Positions 24,498-32,991 are shown, numbered from the stretch's first letter. The stretch: 64,000 bases of DNA from Collinsella sp. (GCA_019425015.1 JAHYYJ010000010.1:56903-120902), one strand, 5' to 3'. Notes: a model not told the origin generated them from the letters alone. Made by a program: numbers and translations.

Positions 24498-25592
24498 ATG
24501 GGTCTGATTCAAAAGAAGGACGAGAAGGACGAGATCGACGGCATCCAGATCATCGAGCGCGGCGAAGGCCCCGACGGTGACGAGGACGAGAAGATCGACC
24601 TGGTCGCCGGTACGTCTGCCGAGCACATTGCTGCTGGCACGACGGCCGAGGAAGAGGACGCCCGTCTGGAGGCTCAGATCGCCGCAGATGCCGCTGACGA
24701 GAATCTGATGCCCGAGGCCCAGGATGAGGACGACGATATCCTGGGTTCCGACGGGGACGATCACGTATCCAAGCACAAGAAGACGATGATTGCCGCCTTT
24801 GTGGTTGCAGTCGTAATCGCTGCGGTGGTCGGCTTCTTTATTGGCAATGGCGGCTTTGGCGGCAAGGGCGTCGGTTCGTCGACCCTGACCGAGGACCAGC
24901 TCGATTCGACCGTGGCAAGCTATAGTTATAACGGCAAGAAGAGCGACATCACCGCGCGCGAGGCCATCGAGAGCCAGTACAGCCTCGATACCGTCAAGGA
25001 TAGCAACGGCAACTACACCGCCCCCTCTGCCGACGTCATCCTGTCCTACGTGCGCAACAAGATTCTGCTCGATGCTGCCGAGGACGAGGGCATTACCGTC
25101 TCTTCTAAGGAGATGAAGAAGTACGCCGAGGATTCTATCGGCACCTCGGACTACGACACCATGGCCAAGCAGTATGGCGTGTCCAAGGACCAGGCCAAGC
25201 GGATCGTCCGCCAGTCCGCGACGCTGCAGAAGCTCTACAAGAAGAAGGTGGGCGATGCTTCCGCGAGCATGCCGACCGCTCCGACTGAGCCTTCTGACGG
25301 CAACGAGGACACCGCGAGCAAGGATTACGCCGATTACATCATCAACCTTGCCGGTGACGAGTGGGATAGCTCGAAGGGCACCTGGAAGGACGAGAACAGC
25401 ACCTACGCTAAGGCCTTCGCTAACGATGCCTTTACCGCCGAAAGTGCCACCTATAAGCAGGCCATGACCGCCTATTACACCGCCTACCAGCAGTATTCCT
25501 CGCAGGCCTCAAGCGCTAGCTCCAAGTGGACCGAGTATGCTAACGGCCTCTATGCCAAGGCCAACATCAGCATCTACGGCCTGTTTGCGTAA
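24498..25592 (+). CDS. Membrane-anchored SurA-like chaperone-type protein
   Basis: 364 residues. An acidic cytoplasmic N-terminus of about 95 residues is followed by one membrane helix (about 98-117, MIAAFVVAVVIAAVVGFFIG). The external part has a SurA N-terminal-like helical stretch: YVRNKILLDAAEDEGITVSSKEMKKY then SKDQAKRIVRQSATLQKLYKKKV. No parvulin (PPIase) domain is visible, unlike PrsA. Folding of exported proteins is a reasonable guess only. AAGGAG lies before the ATG. Confidence 0.6.
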   Translation: MGLIQKKDEKDEIDGIQIIERGEGPDGDEDEKIDLVAGTSAEHIAAGTTAEEEDARLEAQIAADAADENLMPEAQDEDDDILGSDGDDHVSKHKKTMIAAFVVAVVIAAVVGFFIGNGGFGGKGVGSSTLTEDQLDSTVASYSYNGKKSDITAREAIESQYSLDTVKDSNGNYTAPSADVILSYVRNKILLDAAEDEGITVSSKEMKKYAEDSIGTSDYDTMAKQYGVSKDQAKRIVRQSATLQKLYKKKVGDASASMPTAPTEPSDGNEDTASKDYADYIINLAGDEWDSSKGTWKDENSTYAKAFANDAFTAESATYKQAMTAYYTAYQQYSSQASSASSKWTEYANGLYAKANISIYGLFA

Positions 25593-25635
25593 GATCTGTC
25601 TGCACTACTGCGCGCTAACCGATCTACCTGATTAA

Positions 25636-25672
25636 GCCCGCTAGAACGACAAAGTTCTAGCGGGCATTTTGT
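25636..25672 (+). terminator. Terminator after the SurA-like gene
   Basis: GCCCGCTAGAAC and GTTCTAGCGGGC form a perfect 12-bp stem with a six-base loop, then ATTTTGTT. Confidence 0.85.
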
Positions 25673-26093
25673 TACCGAAACCACTAGGATAGGACTTGCG
25701 CCCGTGCAAGTGCTTCATCGGGTATCCTCAATTCATCCTGGAAAACGGCCGTAAACGATTGCAAATAACCGGTGAACGGTCAAAAACTACCGTTCACCGA
25801 TAATTTCTAAACTGGTTCTAACTGGTATTAAGTCAAAAAGACCAATTCACAAATCTTCACAATGACCTGCATTTTTTCTACACGCCATTTTTAGCCACCC
25901 TGCGTTGTTTAGACACGAAAAAAGTTCCGATCTTTCGTCAAATCATTTCGAAACGGTTTCAAAATCGCAGGTAGAAGTGTTAATGAGCGGTAAACGGTCG
26001 ATTTTTCGCCGTGAACGGTGCAAAAACGTTTTACTGTATGAATCAACGAAAGCAACCTCTTCTGTGGTGATATAGTGACAACAACACGTCACG
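25673..26093 (+). promoter_or_regulatory. Long AT-rich control region upstream of the PTS operon
   Basis: About 420 AT-rich bases without a gene. CGGTGAACGGT / ACCGTTCACCG at 25770-25799 is a perfect 11-bp palindrome with an eight-base centre. Near matches to GTGAACGGT recur (GGTAAACGGT near 25989 and CCGTGAACGGTG near 26010). GAAACGGTTTC at 25950-25960 is another small palindrome, and ACTGGT half-sites stand at 25810-25827. Several regulators probably bind here. I cannot assign them. Confidence 0.5.
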
Positions 26094-26105
26094 TGGTTAC
26101 TACCA
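26094..26105. promoter_or_regulatory. Operator palindrome TGGTTACTACCA upstream of the PTS operon
   Basis: TGGT-TACT-ACCA is a 12-bp palindrome of the form TGGTnnnnACCA, close to the sites known for NagR/YvoA-type GntR regulators. The identical 12-mer occurs at 30387-30398 before agaS, and a GntR/UTRA gene lies between the two targets. It lies about 118 bases upstream of the EIIA start. Confidence 0.75.
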
Positions 26106-26222
26106 GTTGAGAAACCACTGGTCTTCAAAGAACGCTTTCCAAGAAGCTTTAAGGGCACCCGCCCGCTGGCTTCCGAAAACTATCGGACTCAGATCGTACA
26201 CACCTTCGGAAGGGAAATTTGA

Positions 26223-26666
26223 ATGGTTGGCTTTATTCTTACCGGTCATGGACAGTTCGCACCCGGCATCGCAAGCGCTATCGCTATGGTCGCTGGTGAT
26301 CAGCCCGCTTTTACCGTCGTTCCTTTTGAGGGCGACCAGGCTGCTTCCTACGGTGAGGATCTCCGCGCCGCTATTACCGCCATGCGCGAGGAGTGCGATG
26401 GCGTGCTCGTCTTTACCGACCTGCTTGGTGGTACCCCGTTCAACCAGGCAATGATGATTGCCCAGGATGTCGACAACGTCGAGATTCTGACTGGAACTAA
26501 CCTTCCCATGGTTATTGAGCTTCTGTTCCTCCGCGGCAACGCCACGCTCGCCGAGCTTGGCGAGCAGGCCGTGACCGTTGGCCAGACGGGCATCACCGCC
26601 CAGACGGTCGCTTCCGTCGCTGGTGCCGAGGAAGAGGATATCTTCGGCGACGAGGACGGCATCTAA
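26223..26666 (+). CDS. PTS mannose-family EIIA component
   Basis: 147 residues, a free-standing EIIA of the Man family. TGHGQFAPG (about 7-15) contains the phospho-accepting His9, and FTDLLGGTPFNQA (about 64-76) is the family's second conserved loop. It takes phosphate from HPr and gives it to EIIB of the same operon. The acidic C-terminus (EEEDIFGDEDG) is unusual but short. It is the first gene of the five-gene PTS operon; its stop overlaps the yajC start by one base (TAATG). Confidence 0.92.
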   Translation: MVGFILTGHGQFAPGIASAIAMVAGDQPAFTVVPFEGDQAASYGEDLRAAITAMREECDGVLVFTDLLGGTPFNQAMMIAQDVDNVEILTGTNLPMVIELLFLRGNATLAELGEQAVTVGQTGITAQTVASVAGAEEEDIFGDEDGI

Positions 26667-26947
26667 TGGCCGATTTCGGAGCCAACGTCCTGAGCTCTTC
26701 GGTCGCTCTTTTGGGCCTGCTTGTCATCATGGGCTTGATTTACACCATCTGGTCGCAAATCAACATGAAGAAGAAGCAGAAGTACTTCAAGGAGCTGCAC
26801 ACCGAGCTCAAGCCGGGTCAGGAGGTTCTTTTCGCCGGCGGTATCTACGGAACCGTCAAAGGCATCGAAGGCGAAAAGGTCCAGATCAAAGTCCGATCCG
26901 GAGCCGTCGTAGATGTTTCGCGTTACGCGATTCAGGAGATCAAGTAA
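26666..26947 (+). CDS. yajC: YajC-family protein inside the PTS operon
   Basis: 93 residues with one membrane helix (about 12-30) followed by MKKKQKYFKELHTELKPGQEV and FAGGIYGTVKGI, which is the standard YajC pattern. YajC is an accessory of the Sec translocase, but YajC-like genes are also known within mannose-family PTS operons, such as the hyaluronate locus of Streptococcus pneumoniae. It is translationally coupled to EIIA here, so a role tied to the transporter is likely. Whether the cell has another YajC with secDF is not visible. Confidence 0.88.
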   Translation: MADFGANVLSSSVALLGLLVIMGLIYTIWSQINMKKKQKYFKELHTELKPGQEVLFAGGIYGTVKGIEGEKVQIKVRSGAVVDVSRYAIQEIK

Positions 26948-26983
26948 CTGTCGTCAGCAAATAACGAAAGGAAGCTGATCAAC

Positions 26984-27466
26984 ATGGCAGAACCCAACAT
27001 TCTTCTTACCCGCATCGATAACCGACTGGTCCATGGTCAGGTCGCTACCCAGTGGAACTCCACCCTGGGCTCCAACCTCATCCTCGTCGCCAACGACGAC
27101 GTGTCGACCAACACCATGCGTCAGAACCTCATGAAGATGGCCGCTCCCACCGGCGTCGCTACGCGTTTCTTCTCCCTGCAGAAGACCATCGACGTCATCG
27201 GCAAGGCGAGCCCGCGCCAGAAGATCTTCATCGTGGCCGAAACACCGGAAGACGTGCTTACGCTCGTCAAGGGCGGTGTGCCTATAAAGAAGGTAAACAT
27301 CGGCAACATGCACATGTCGGAAGGAAAGCGCCAAGTCGCCACCTCCGTCGCAGTTAACGACGAGGATGTTGCTGCGTTTAAAGAGCTGCAGGAATTGGGG
27401 GTGGAGTTGGAGATCAGGCGCGTTCCGAGCACGCCTGTTGAGGACACGAGCAAGCTCTTCTCGTAA
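26984..27466 (+). CDS. PTS mannose-family EIIB component
   Basis: 160 residues. ILLTRIDNRLVHGQVATQW is the family N-terminus with phospho-accepting His17 in RLVHGQV. KGGVPIKKVNIGNMHMSEGK (about 95-114) is the conserved sugar-specificity-type loop seen in GalNAc, sorbose and mannose IIB. It carries phosphate from EIIA to the incoming sugar. Together with NagA, AgaS and LacC nearby the likely sugar is N-acetylgalactosamine. A degraded paralogue is at 53290. Confidence 0.92.
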   Translation: MAEPNILLTRIDNRLVHGQVATQWNSTLGSNLILVANDDVSTNTMRQNLMKMAAPTGVATRFFSLQKTIDVIGKASPRQKIFIVAETPEDVLTLVKGGVPIKKVNIGNMHMSEGKRQVATSVAVNDEDVAAFKELQELGVELEIRRVPSTPVEDTSKLFS

Positions 27467-27556
27467 TCCTCGTGATCCACGTTGTCAGGAGTGAAACCCT
27501 GACATTCTGTACGTGAAATCCAAAGTGCGTACATACATTTTGAAAGGAGGAGCAAG

Positions 27557-28357
27557 ATGGAATACACGATCTTCCAGGTCGCTCTGGTCTTCATCGTCAC
27601 GTTCGTCGCGGCAATCGACCAGTTTAACTTCCTCGAGTCTCTCTATCAGCCCATCGTCACCGGCGCCGTCATCGGTCTTATCCTTGGCGACCTCAACACC
27701 GGTCTTCTCGTGGGTGGTACTTATCAGCTCATGACGATCGGCAACATGCCGATCGGAGGTGCTCAGCCGCCTAACGCTGTTATCGGCGGCATCATGGCAG
27801 CCATTCTCGCTATCGCTACGGGCCTTGAGCCCAACGCGGCAGTCGGTCTTGCCATTCCGTTCGCTCTGCTTGGTCAGCTCGGCGTTACCCTGGTCTTCAC
27901 GCTTATGTCGCCGCTCATGTCCTCCGCGGACAACATGGCTCACAACGCTGACACCAAGGGTATCGAGCGTCTGAACTACTTCGCCATGGCTCTGCTCGGC
28001 CTGATCTTCGCTGTCGTCGTCACCCTGTTCTTCATCGCTGGCGCTACCATCGGTCAGACCATCGCTTCCGCCATCCCGACTTGGCTGCAGACCGGTCTCT
28101 CCGCTGCAGGCGGCATGATGCGCTTCGTCGGCTTCGCCGTCCTGCTCAAGGTTATGATGAACCGCGATATGTGGGGCTTCTTCCTCATGGGCTTTGGCCT
28201 CGCGCTCATCACCGTTGCCAACGATTCTCTGGCAACCCCTGCCCTGCTCATCCTCGCTCTCATCGGCTTCGGCATCGCTTTCTGGGACTTCCAGCAGCAG
28301 ACCGAGCTGAAGGGTGCAGCTGTTTCTGACGGAGGTGACTTCGAAGATGGCATCTAA
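27557..28357 (+). CDS. PTS mannose-family EIIC permease
   Basis: 266 residues, mostly membrane-embedded. IDQFNFLESLYQPIV near the start and GDLNTGLLVGGTYQLMTIGNMPIGGAQPPN (about 45-74) are characteristic of EIIC of the mannose/sorbose/GalNAc family. With EIID it forms the sugar channel. AAAGGAGGAG lies seven bases before the ATG. The 90-bp gap from EIIB holds two small hairpins (GTCAGG/CCTGAC near 27484 and GTACG/CGTAC at 27510-27535) that may set relative expression. It overlaps EIID by 11 bases. Confidence 0.92.
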   Translation: MEYTIFQVALVFIVTFVAAIDQFNFLESLYQPIVTGAVIGLILGDLNTGLLVGGTYQLMTIGNMPIGGAQPPNAVIGGIMAAILAIATGLEPNAAVGLAIPFALLGQLGVTLVFTLMSPLMSSADNMAHNADTKGIERLNYFAMALLGLIFAVVVTLFFIAGATIGQTIASAIPTWLQTGLSAAGGMMRFVGFAVLLKVMMNRDMWGFFLMGFGLALITVANDSLATPALLILALIGFGIAFWDFQQQTELKGAAVSDGGDFEDGI

Positions 28358-29429
28358 TGAGTATGTGATCCCGGAGCACTACGAGGATCTCACTCCTGCT
28401 CCGCAGCTCGACCAGAAGACCCTCAACAAGATGGCTTGGCGCTCCTGCTTCCTGCAGGCATCGTTCAACTACGAGCGCATGCAGGCCGCTGGCTGGCTCT
28501 ACTCCATCATCCCCGGTCTGGAGAAGATCCACACCAACAAGAACGACCTCGCGGCTTCCATGAGCCACAACCTGGAGTTCTTCAACACCCACCCGTTCCT
28601 CGTCACCTTTGTTATGGGTATCGTGCTTTCGCTCGAGCAGAACAAGGTTGACATCCCCACGATCCGCGCCGTCCGCGTCGCCGCAATGGGCCCGCTCGGT
28701 GGTATCGGTGACGCCCTGTTCTGGCTGACGCTCGTGCCTATCACGGCCGGCATCACCTCCAACATGGCCATCAACGGCAACGCCGCTGCGCCGATCATCT
28801 TCCTGGTGATCTTCAACGTCGTCCAGTTCGCTCTGCGCTTCTGGCTCATGAACTGGTCTTACAAGCTTGGCACCAGCGCTATTGACGCTCTGACTGCCAA
28901 CATGCAGGCCTTCACGCGTGCCGCTTCCATCATGGGCGTCTTCGTCGTCGGTTGCCTGGTCGTCACCATGGGTGGCACCCAGATCAACCTCCAGATCCCC
29001 AACGGCACCACCCGTGGCCTCTCCGCCAATACCGTGATCGTCTCCGAGAAGGAGGCCGAGAACTTCACCGGTATGGAGGGCATCGATACCGAGACCGCTG
29101 AGGCCGGTACCATCGCCATGACCGATGAGGACGGCAACGCCCTCACCGCTTCCGATGCCGACGGCAACGCTGTCGAGTGCGGCGTCACCGATCTGGGCAA
29201 CGGCATGGAGTCCGTTACCTACGGCACCGTCACCGAGGATCCGGTCAACTTCTCCGTTGCCGACACCCTCAACACCATCGTCCCGAAGCTCGTCCCGCTT
29301 ATGCTTACGCTGCTGCTTTACTACATGTTCGCTAAGCACAGCTGGACCCCGACCAAGGGCATTCTGCTGCTCTTCGTCCTGGGCATCCTGGGCGCTGGCC
29401 CGCTTGGTCTCTGGCCGAGCATCTGGTAA
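28347..29429 (+). CDS. PTS mannose-family EIID component with an enlarged external loop
   Basis: 360 residues from ATG 28347 (GGAGGTGACT upstream), longer than the usual 270-300. FLQASFNYERMQAAGWLYSIIPGL (about 36-59), FFNTHPFL (about 78-85) and MGPLGGIGDALFW (about 114-126) are standard EIID motifs. Residues about 221-300 form an extra Asp/Gly/Thr/Glu-rich segment between the helix ending GGTQINLQIP and the one beginning IVPKLVPLML. EIID proteins normally have a much shorter loop there. The insert is in frame and acidic; it may face outward and help capture the sugar. Confidence 0.9.
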   Translation: MASNEYVIPEHYEDLTPAPQLDQKTLNKMAWRSCFLQASFNYERMQAAGWLYSIIPGLEKIHTNKNDLAASMSHNLEFFNTHPFLVTFVMGIVLSLEQNKVDIPTIRAVRVAAMGPLGGIGDALFWLTLVPITAGITSNMAINGNAAAPIIFLVIFNVVQFALRFWLMNWSYKLGTSAIDALTANMQAFTRAASIMGVFVVGCLVVTMGGTQINLQIPNGTTRGLSANTVIVSEKEAENFTGMEGIDTETAEAGTIAMTDEDGNALTASDADGNAVECGVTDLGNGMESVTYGTVTEDPVNFSVADTLNTIVPKLVPLMLTLLLYYMFAKHSWTPTKGILLLFVLGILGAGPLGLWPSIW

Positions 29430-29495
29430 GGCTCTAGCTTGAGGGGTGTGTCCCTACGCGGCTCACACCCCGACCCCTTAAGCCATGTGTATGTT

Positions 29496-29535
29496 AAAAG
29501 CCGCGTGCTCGAAAGAGCGCGCGGCTTTTGTTTTC
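29496..29535 (+). terminator. Terminator after the PTS operon
   Basis: AAAAGCCGCGTGCTC and GAGCGCGCGGCTTTT form a long stem with a GAAA loop and one mismatch, then TTTTGTTTTC. Confidence 0.9.
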
Positions 29536-29614
29536 TTGATGATTCGGGTGTTGCGGACTGATAATGCTTAACACCCTAGGTAGTTAGCCGAATTCGAGCA
29601 AAAGGGAGGATAGG

Positions 29615-30346
29615 ATGGCGATCGGAGTGCGCAAACAGCCCCTATACGATCAGCTGGTCGATATTCTGACCGAAAAGATTGACCATGAATATCATGCCGG
29701 TGACATGATTCCTTCCGAGCGCGAATTATCGGAGCGCTATGGTCTCTCGCGCACCACAGTGCGCCTGGCCCTGCAGGAGTTGGAACGCTTGGGGCTGGTG
29801 GTTCGGCAGCACGGTCGCGGCACCTTTGTGACCGACCGTTCGGCAAAGGTAACCAATCTTACGCAGTCCTACAGCTTTACCGAGCAGATGCGTGCGATGG
29901 GTCGCGAACCAGAGACCACGATTCTCGATTTTTGCGAGATGGAGGCCGATAAGAATCTGGCCGAGCATATGGGGTGCCGCATCGGCGACCGTATCTTTAA
30001 GCTCAAGCGCCTTCGTTCCGCCGACAACATGCCCATGATGGTCGAGCGCAGCTATCTGCCGGTGCGTAAGTTCTTGTCGCTCAAGCGTCCGCTCTTGGAG
30101 CGTAAACCGCTCTACGATGTGATTGAGCAAGATTTCCAACAAAAGATACGCGTGGCCGAAGAGGAGTTCTATGCGAGCATAGCCCGTCCCACCGACGCTC
30201 ACCTTTTGGGAATCGTCGAGGGCTCGCCAGTGCTCGATTTGGTCAGGACTACGTATAACGAGTCAAACGAGGTTGTGGAGTATACGCTCTCGGTTGCTCG
30301 TGCCGACCAGTTTAAGTACAAGGTTTATCACCAGCGCAACGATTAA
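29615..30346 (+). CDS. GntR-family regulator with UTRA domain (HutC/NagR-like)
   Basis: 243 residues. The winged helix spans about 10-75: PSERELSERYGLSRTTVRLAL is the recognition region and GRGTFV the wing. The rest is a UTRA effector domain (about 90-240), as in NagR/YvoA, which bind amino-sugar phosphates. Its position between the PTS operon and agaS, and the identical TGGTTACTACCA palindromes upstream of both, point to it as their repressor, with GalNAc-6-P or GalN-6-P as the possible inducer. GGGAGG precedes the ATG. Confidence 0.9.
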   Translation: MAIGVRKQPLYDQLVDILTEKIDHEYHAGDMIPSERELSERYGLSRTTVRLALQELERLGLVVRQHGRGTFVTDRSAKVTNLTQSYSFTEQMRAMGREPETTILDFCEMEADKNLAEHMGCRIGDRIFKLKRLRSADNMPMMVERSYLPVRKFLSLKRPLLERKPLYDVIEQDFQQKIRVAEEEFYASIARPTDAHLLGIVEGSPVLDLVRTTYNESNEVVEYTLSVARADQFKYKVYHQRND

Positions 30347-30386
30347 TGATGCACTTGTTTCGTTGTGTTGATTCTTTGCAGTCAAC

Positions 30387-30398
30387 TGGTTACTACCA
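30387..30398. promoter_or_regulatory. Operator palindrome TGGTTACTACCA upstream of agaS
   Basis: Identical to the 12-mer at 26094-26105. It lies where a -35 box should stand relative to TATAAT at 30416-30421, a position where a bound repressor would block RNA polymerase. A second overlapping symmetry (TGGTTA...TAACCA, 30387-30406) extends it. Confidence 0.75.
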
Positions 30399-30415
30399 GA
30401 TAACCAACTGAAGTG

Positions 30416-30421
30416 TATAAT
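30416..30421 (+). promoter_or_regulatory. Candidate -10 box of the agaS promoter
   Basis: TATAAT preceded by GTG, 40 bases upstream of the agaS start. The -35 region is covered by the operator and matches the consensus poorly. Confidence 0.55.
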
Positions 30422-30460
30422 TGCACGTCAGAGGATTACTTCTAGAGATAGGTATTAGAA

Positions 30461-31627
30461 ATGTTCGAGAAGAGTGTCGAGGAGCTCACTGAGCTCGGCG
30501 CCCAGATCACCACGGCCGAGATTGCCCAGCAGCCCGAGCTTTGGCGTGATACGCTCAACATCTACCGCGAGAACAAAGAGGCCATCGAGGCCTTTCTGGC
30601 TGAGGCTCGCGCTATGGGCGAGGGCCGTCTGTCCGTTGTCTTCACCGGTGCCGGTACGTCCGACTATGTTGGCGATACCTGCGCCCCGTACCTGCGTCAC
30701 GCTGGCAACACTGATCTCTACGACTTTAAGCCCATCGCCACGACCGATATCGTGAGCGCCCCGCGCGACTTCCTGCGCGCCGAGGATCCCACGCTCGTGG
30801 TTTCCTTTGCCCGCTCTGGCAACAGCCCCGAGAGCCTTGCCGCCGTCGCCGTTGCCAAGGAGCTCGTCCACAACGTCAAGTTCCTCAACATCACCTGCGC
30901 TCCCGAGGGCAAGCTCGCTGTCGAGTCCGCTGATGACCCCAATGCGCTGACGCTGCTCATCCCGCGCGCCAACGACAAGGGCTTCGCCATGACCGGTTCC
31001 TACACCTGCATGACCCTGCTCTCTACCCTCATCTTTGACGAGGCTTCCGACGAGCAGAAGGCCGAGTGGGTCGAGACCATCGCCAAGATGGGCGAGGAGG
31101 TCATCGCTCGCGAGTCCGAGGTTGCCGATTACCTGGCTGGCGACTTCAACCGCGTGACCTACTTGGGTTCCGGCTCCTTCGGTGGCCTTGCCCAGGAGAG
31201 CCAGCTCAAGATCCTCGAGCTCGCTCACGGTCTGGTCGCTACTTCCTACGACACCTCTATGGGCTATCGTCACGGACCCAAGTCCTTCGTCGACGACAAG
31301 ACCCTCGTGTTCGTGTTCGTCAACAACGATGCCTACACCCGTCAGTACGATATCGACATCCTCAACGAGATCGGTGGCGACGAGATCGCTCAGCACACCG
31401 TTGCCGTTCAGCAGGATGGCGCTACCGTCTACGAGGGCGAGTCCTTCACCTTTAAGGGCTATGAGGTACTCCCCGAGGGCTACCTTGCCCTGCCGTTCGT
31501 GATGTTTGCCCAGGCCATCAGCCTGCTCAACTCCGTGCGCGTGGGCAACACGCCCGATACGCCGAGCCCCACCGGCACGGTCAACCGCGTGGTTAAGGGC
31601 GTGACGATTCACCCCTTCACCGCTTAA
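30461..31627 (+). CDS. agaS: AgaS-type SIS-domain galactosamine-6-phosphate deaminase/isomerase
   Basis: 388 residues with two SIS domains. VVFTGAGTSDYVGDTCAPYL (about 59-78) and VSFARSGNSPESLAAV (about 108-123) are the sugar-phosphate loops of the first; LGSGSFGGLAQESQLKILEL and SMGYRHGPKSFVD belong to the second. The HGPKSF motif and overall length mark AgaS rather than GlmS, which has a glutaminase domain. AgaS turns galactosamine-6-phosphate into tagatose-6-phosphate and ammonia. It is controlled by the operator just upstream. Confidence 0.9.
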   Translation: MFEKSVEELTELGAQITTAEIAQQPELWRDTLNIYRENKEAIEAFLAEARAMGEGRLSVVFTGAGTSDYVGDTCAPYLRHAGNTDLYDFKPIATTDIVSAPRDFLRAEDPTLVVSFARSGNSPESLAAVAVAKELVHNVKFLNITCAPEGKLAVESADDPNALTLLIPRANDKGFAMTGSYTCMTLLSTLIFDEASDEQKAEWVETIAKMGEEVIARESEVADYLAGDFNRVTYLGSGSFGGLAQESQLKILELAHGLVATSYDTSMGYRHGPKSFVDDKTLVFVFVNNDAYTRQYDIDILNEIGGDEIAQHTVAVQQDGATVYEGESFTFKGYEVLPEGYLALPFVMFAQAISLLNSVRVGNTPDTPSPTGTVNRVVKGVTIHPFTA

Positions 31628-31646
31628 TCGCGTCCCCCCTGTAAGG

Positions 31647-31688
31647 GCGCCCGTCCGCTCATAACGGCGGGCGGGCGCTTTTTGTTTT
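31647..31688 (+). terminator. Terminator after agaS
   Basis: GCGCCCGTCCGC pairs with GCGGGCGGGCGC across a short loop (one mismatch), followed by TTTTTGTTTT. Confidence 0.85.
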
Positions 31689-31746
31689 CACTTGGACCGG
31701 GTATAAGCATCACCACAGTCAACTGCTTTAGAAGCAAGGAGTGCAT

Positions 31747-32916
31747 ATGAGCACGTACGCAATTAAGGCTGACAAGTTCTTCTTGCCGGCAGGTCCGCAG
31801 CTGGGCGGCTATCTTATGGTCGAGGATGGCGTCTTTGGCGCCTGGCAGGCCGACGAGCCCTCTTGCGAGATCAAGGACTACACGGGATCGTGGATCGCAC
31901 CGGGTATGGTCGATACCCACATCCATGGCTTCTACAACCACTCAACTACCGATAACGACCCCGAGGGTATCGATATCAGCTCGACTGAGCTCGCCCGTCG
32001 CGGTACCACCAGCTGGCTACCCACGACGTTCACCGATGGCGTCGAGCAGATCAAGGACGCCTGCGCCGCCATCGCTCAGGCGGACGAGGGTCGCGGCCCC
32101 GACTTCTGCGGTGCTCGCATTCAGGGCATCTACCTGGAGGGCCCCTTCTTTACCATGAAGCACGTGGGCGCGCAGAACCCCGCTTATCTTATCGATCCCT
32201 CCGAGGAGGTCTTTGATCAGTGGCAGGAGGCTGCGGGCGGTCGCATCGTTAAGAGCGCCATGGCGGCCGAGCGCGACGGTGCCGCTGCTTATGCGGCTGC
32301 TCTGAACGCCAAGGGTGTGGTGACCAGCATCGGTCACTCTGACGCCACCTACGATGAGTGCATCGCCGCCATCAACGCCGGTGCCAGCTGCTTTACGCAT
32401 ACCTATAACGGCCAGCGCGGGCTGCATCACCGTGAGCCCGGTGTCGTGGGTGCTGCTATGTCCACGTCCGAGACCTACGCCGAGATCATCTGTGACGGCA
32501 AGCACGTAAACCCTGCCGCCATCAAGGCGCTGCTGCAGGCCAAGGGCTGGCAGCACACGGTACTCATCACCGACTGCCTGGGCTGCGGCGGCATGCCCGA
32601 GGGCAGCTACACCAGCGGCGGCATGGACGTCATCATGAAGGACAACCTGTGCTGGCTCGCCGATGGCAAGAGCATTGCCGGTTCGGTGCTCACGCTTGCC
32701 CAGGGCGTCAAGAACATCGTCGACTGGGGCATCGCCAGCGCCGATATCGCCATTCGCATGGCAACCGAGGTGCCGGCACGCTCCGCGCACATCGAGGATA
32801 AGTGCGGCAGCATCATGCCGGGTCGCGACGCCGACTTTGTCGTGTTCGACCATGAGCTCACCCTCGTCGAGACGTATGTTGGCGGCCAGAGCGTCGGCAA
32901 CGCCTTTACCGAGTAA
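31747..32916 (+). CDS. nagA: N-acetylglucosamine/galactosamine-6-phosphate deacetylase
   Basis: 389 residues, an amidohydrolase. GMVDTHIHG (about 53-61) is the metal-binding HxH motif; LEGPF holds the metal-binding glutamate; SIGHSDATYDE and FTHTYNGQRGLHHREPG carry the substrate histidines; LITDCLG has the catalytic aspartate. It removes acetate from the imported sugar phosphate. Neighbouring agaS and lacC favour GalNAc-6-P (the AgaA role). ATG 31747 follows AAGGAG by six bases; GTG 31741 is possible but less so. A decayed copy of its C-terminus lies at 35644. Confidence 0.93.
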   Translation: MSTYAIKADKFFLPAGPQLGGYLMVEDGVFGAWQADEPSCEIKDYTGSWIAPGMVDTHIHGFYNHSTTDNDPEGIDISSTELARRGTTSWLPTTFTDGVEQIKDACAAIAQADEGRGPDFCGARIQGIYLEGPFFTMKHVGAQNPAYLIDPSEEVFDQWQEAAGGRIVKSAMAAERDGAAAYAAALNAKGVVTSIGHSDATYDECIAAINAGASCFTHTYNGQRGLHHREPGVVGAAMSTSETYAEIICDGKHVNPAAIKALLQAKGWQHTVLITDCLGCGGMPEGSYTSGGMDVIMKDNLCWLADGKSIAGSVLTLAQGVKNIVDWGIASADIAIRMATEVPARSAHIEDKCGSIMPGRDADFVVFDHELTLVETYVGGQSVGNAFTE

Positions 32917-32960
32917 CGAAAGAAAAAGACGGCGGGCCCGAATCTGCTCGGACCCGCCGT
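32917..32960 (-). terminator. Hairpin between converging nagA and flavodoxin genes
   Basis: ACGGCGGG (32929-32936) pairs with CCCGCCGT (32953-32960), with further pairing inside. The A-rich stretch to its left gives a U-run when read on the minus strand, so it mainly ends the flavodoxin transcript. Confidence 0.7.
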
Positions 32961-32991
32961 ATGGGTTAAACGCTCAAAAGCACCTTTACAG

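Noticed and set aside
29496..29535. CRISPR-like repeat
   Set aside because: It is a single hairpin with a T-run; no spaced repeat array is seen anywhere in the window.
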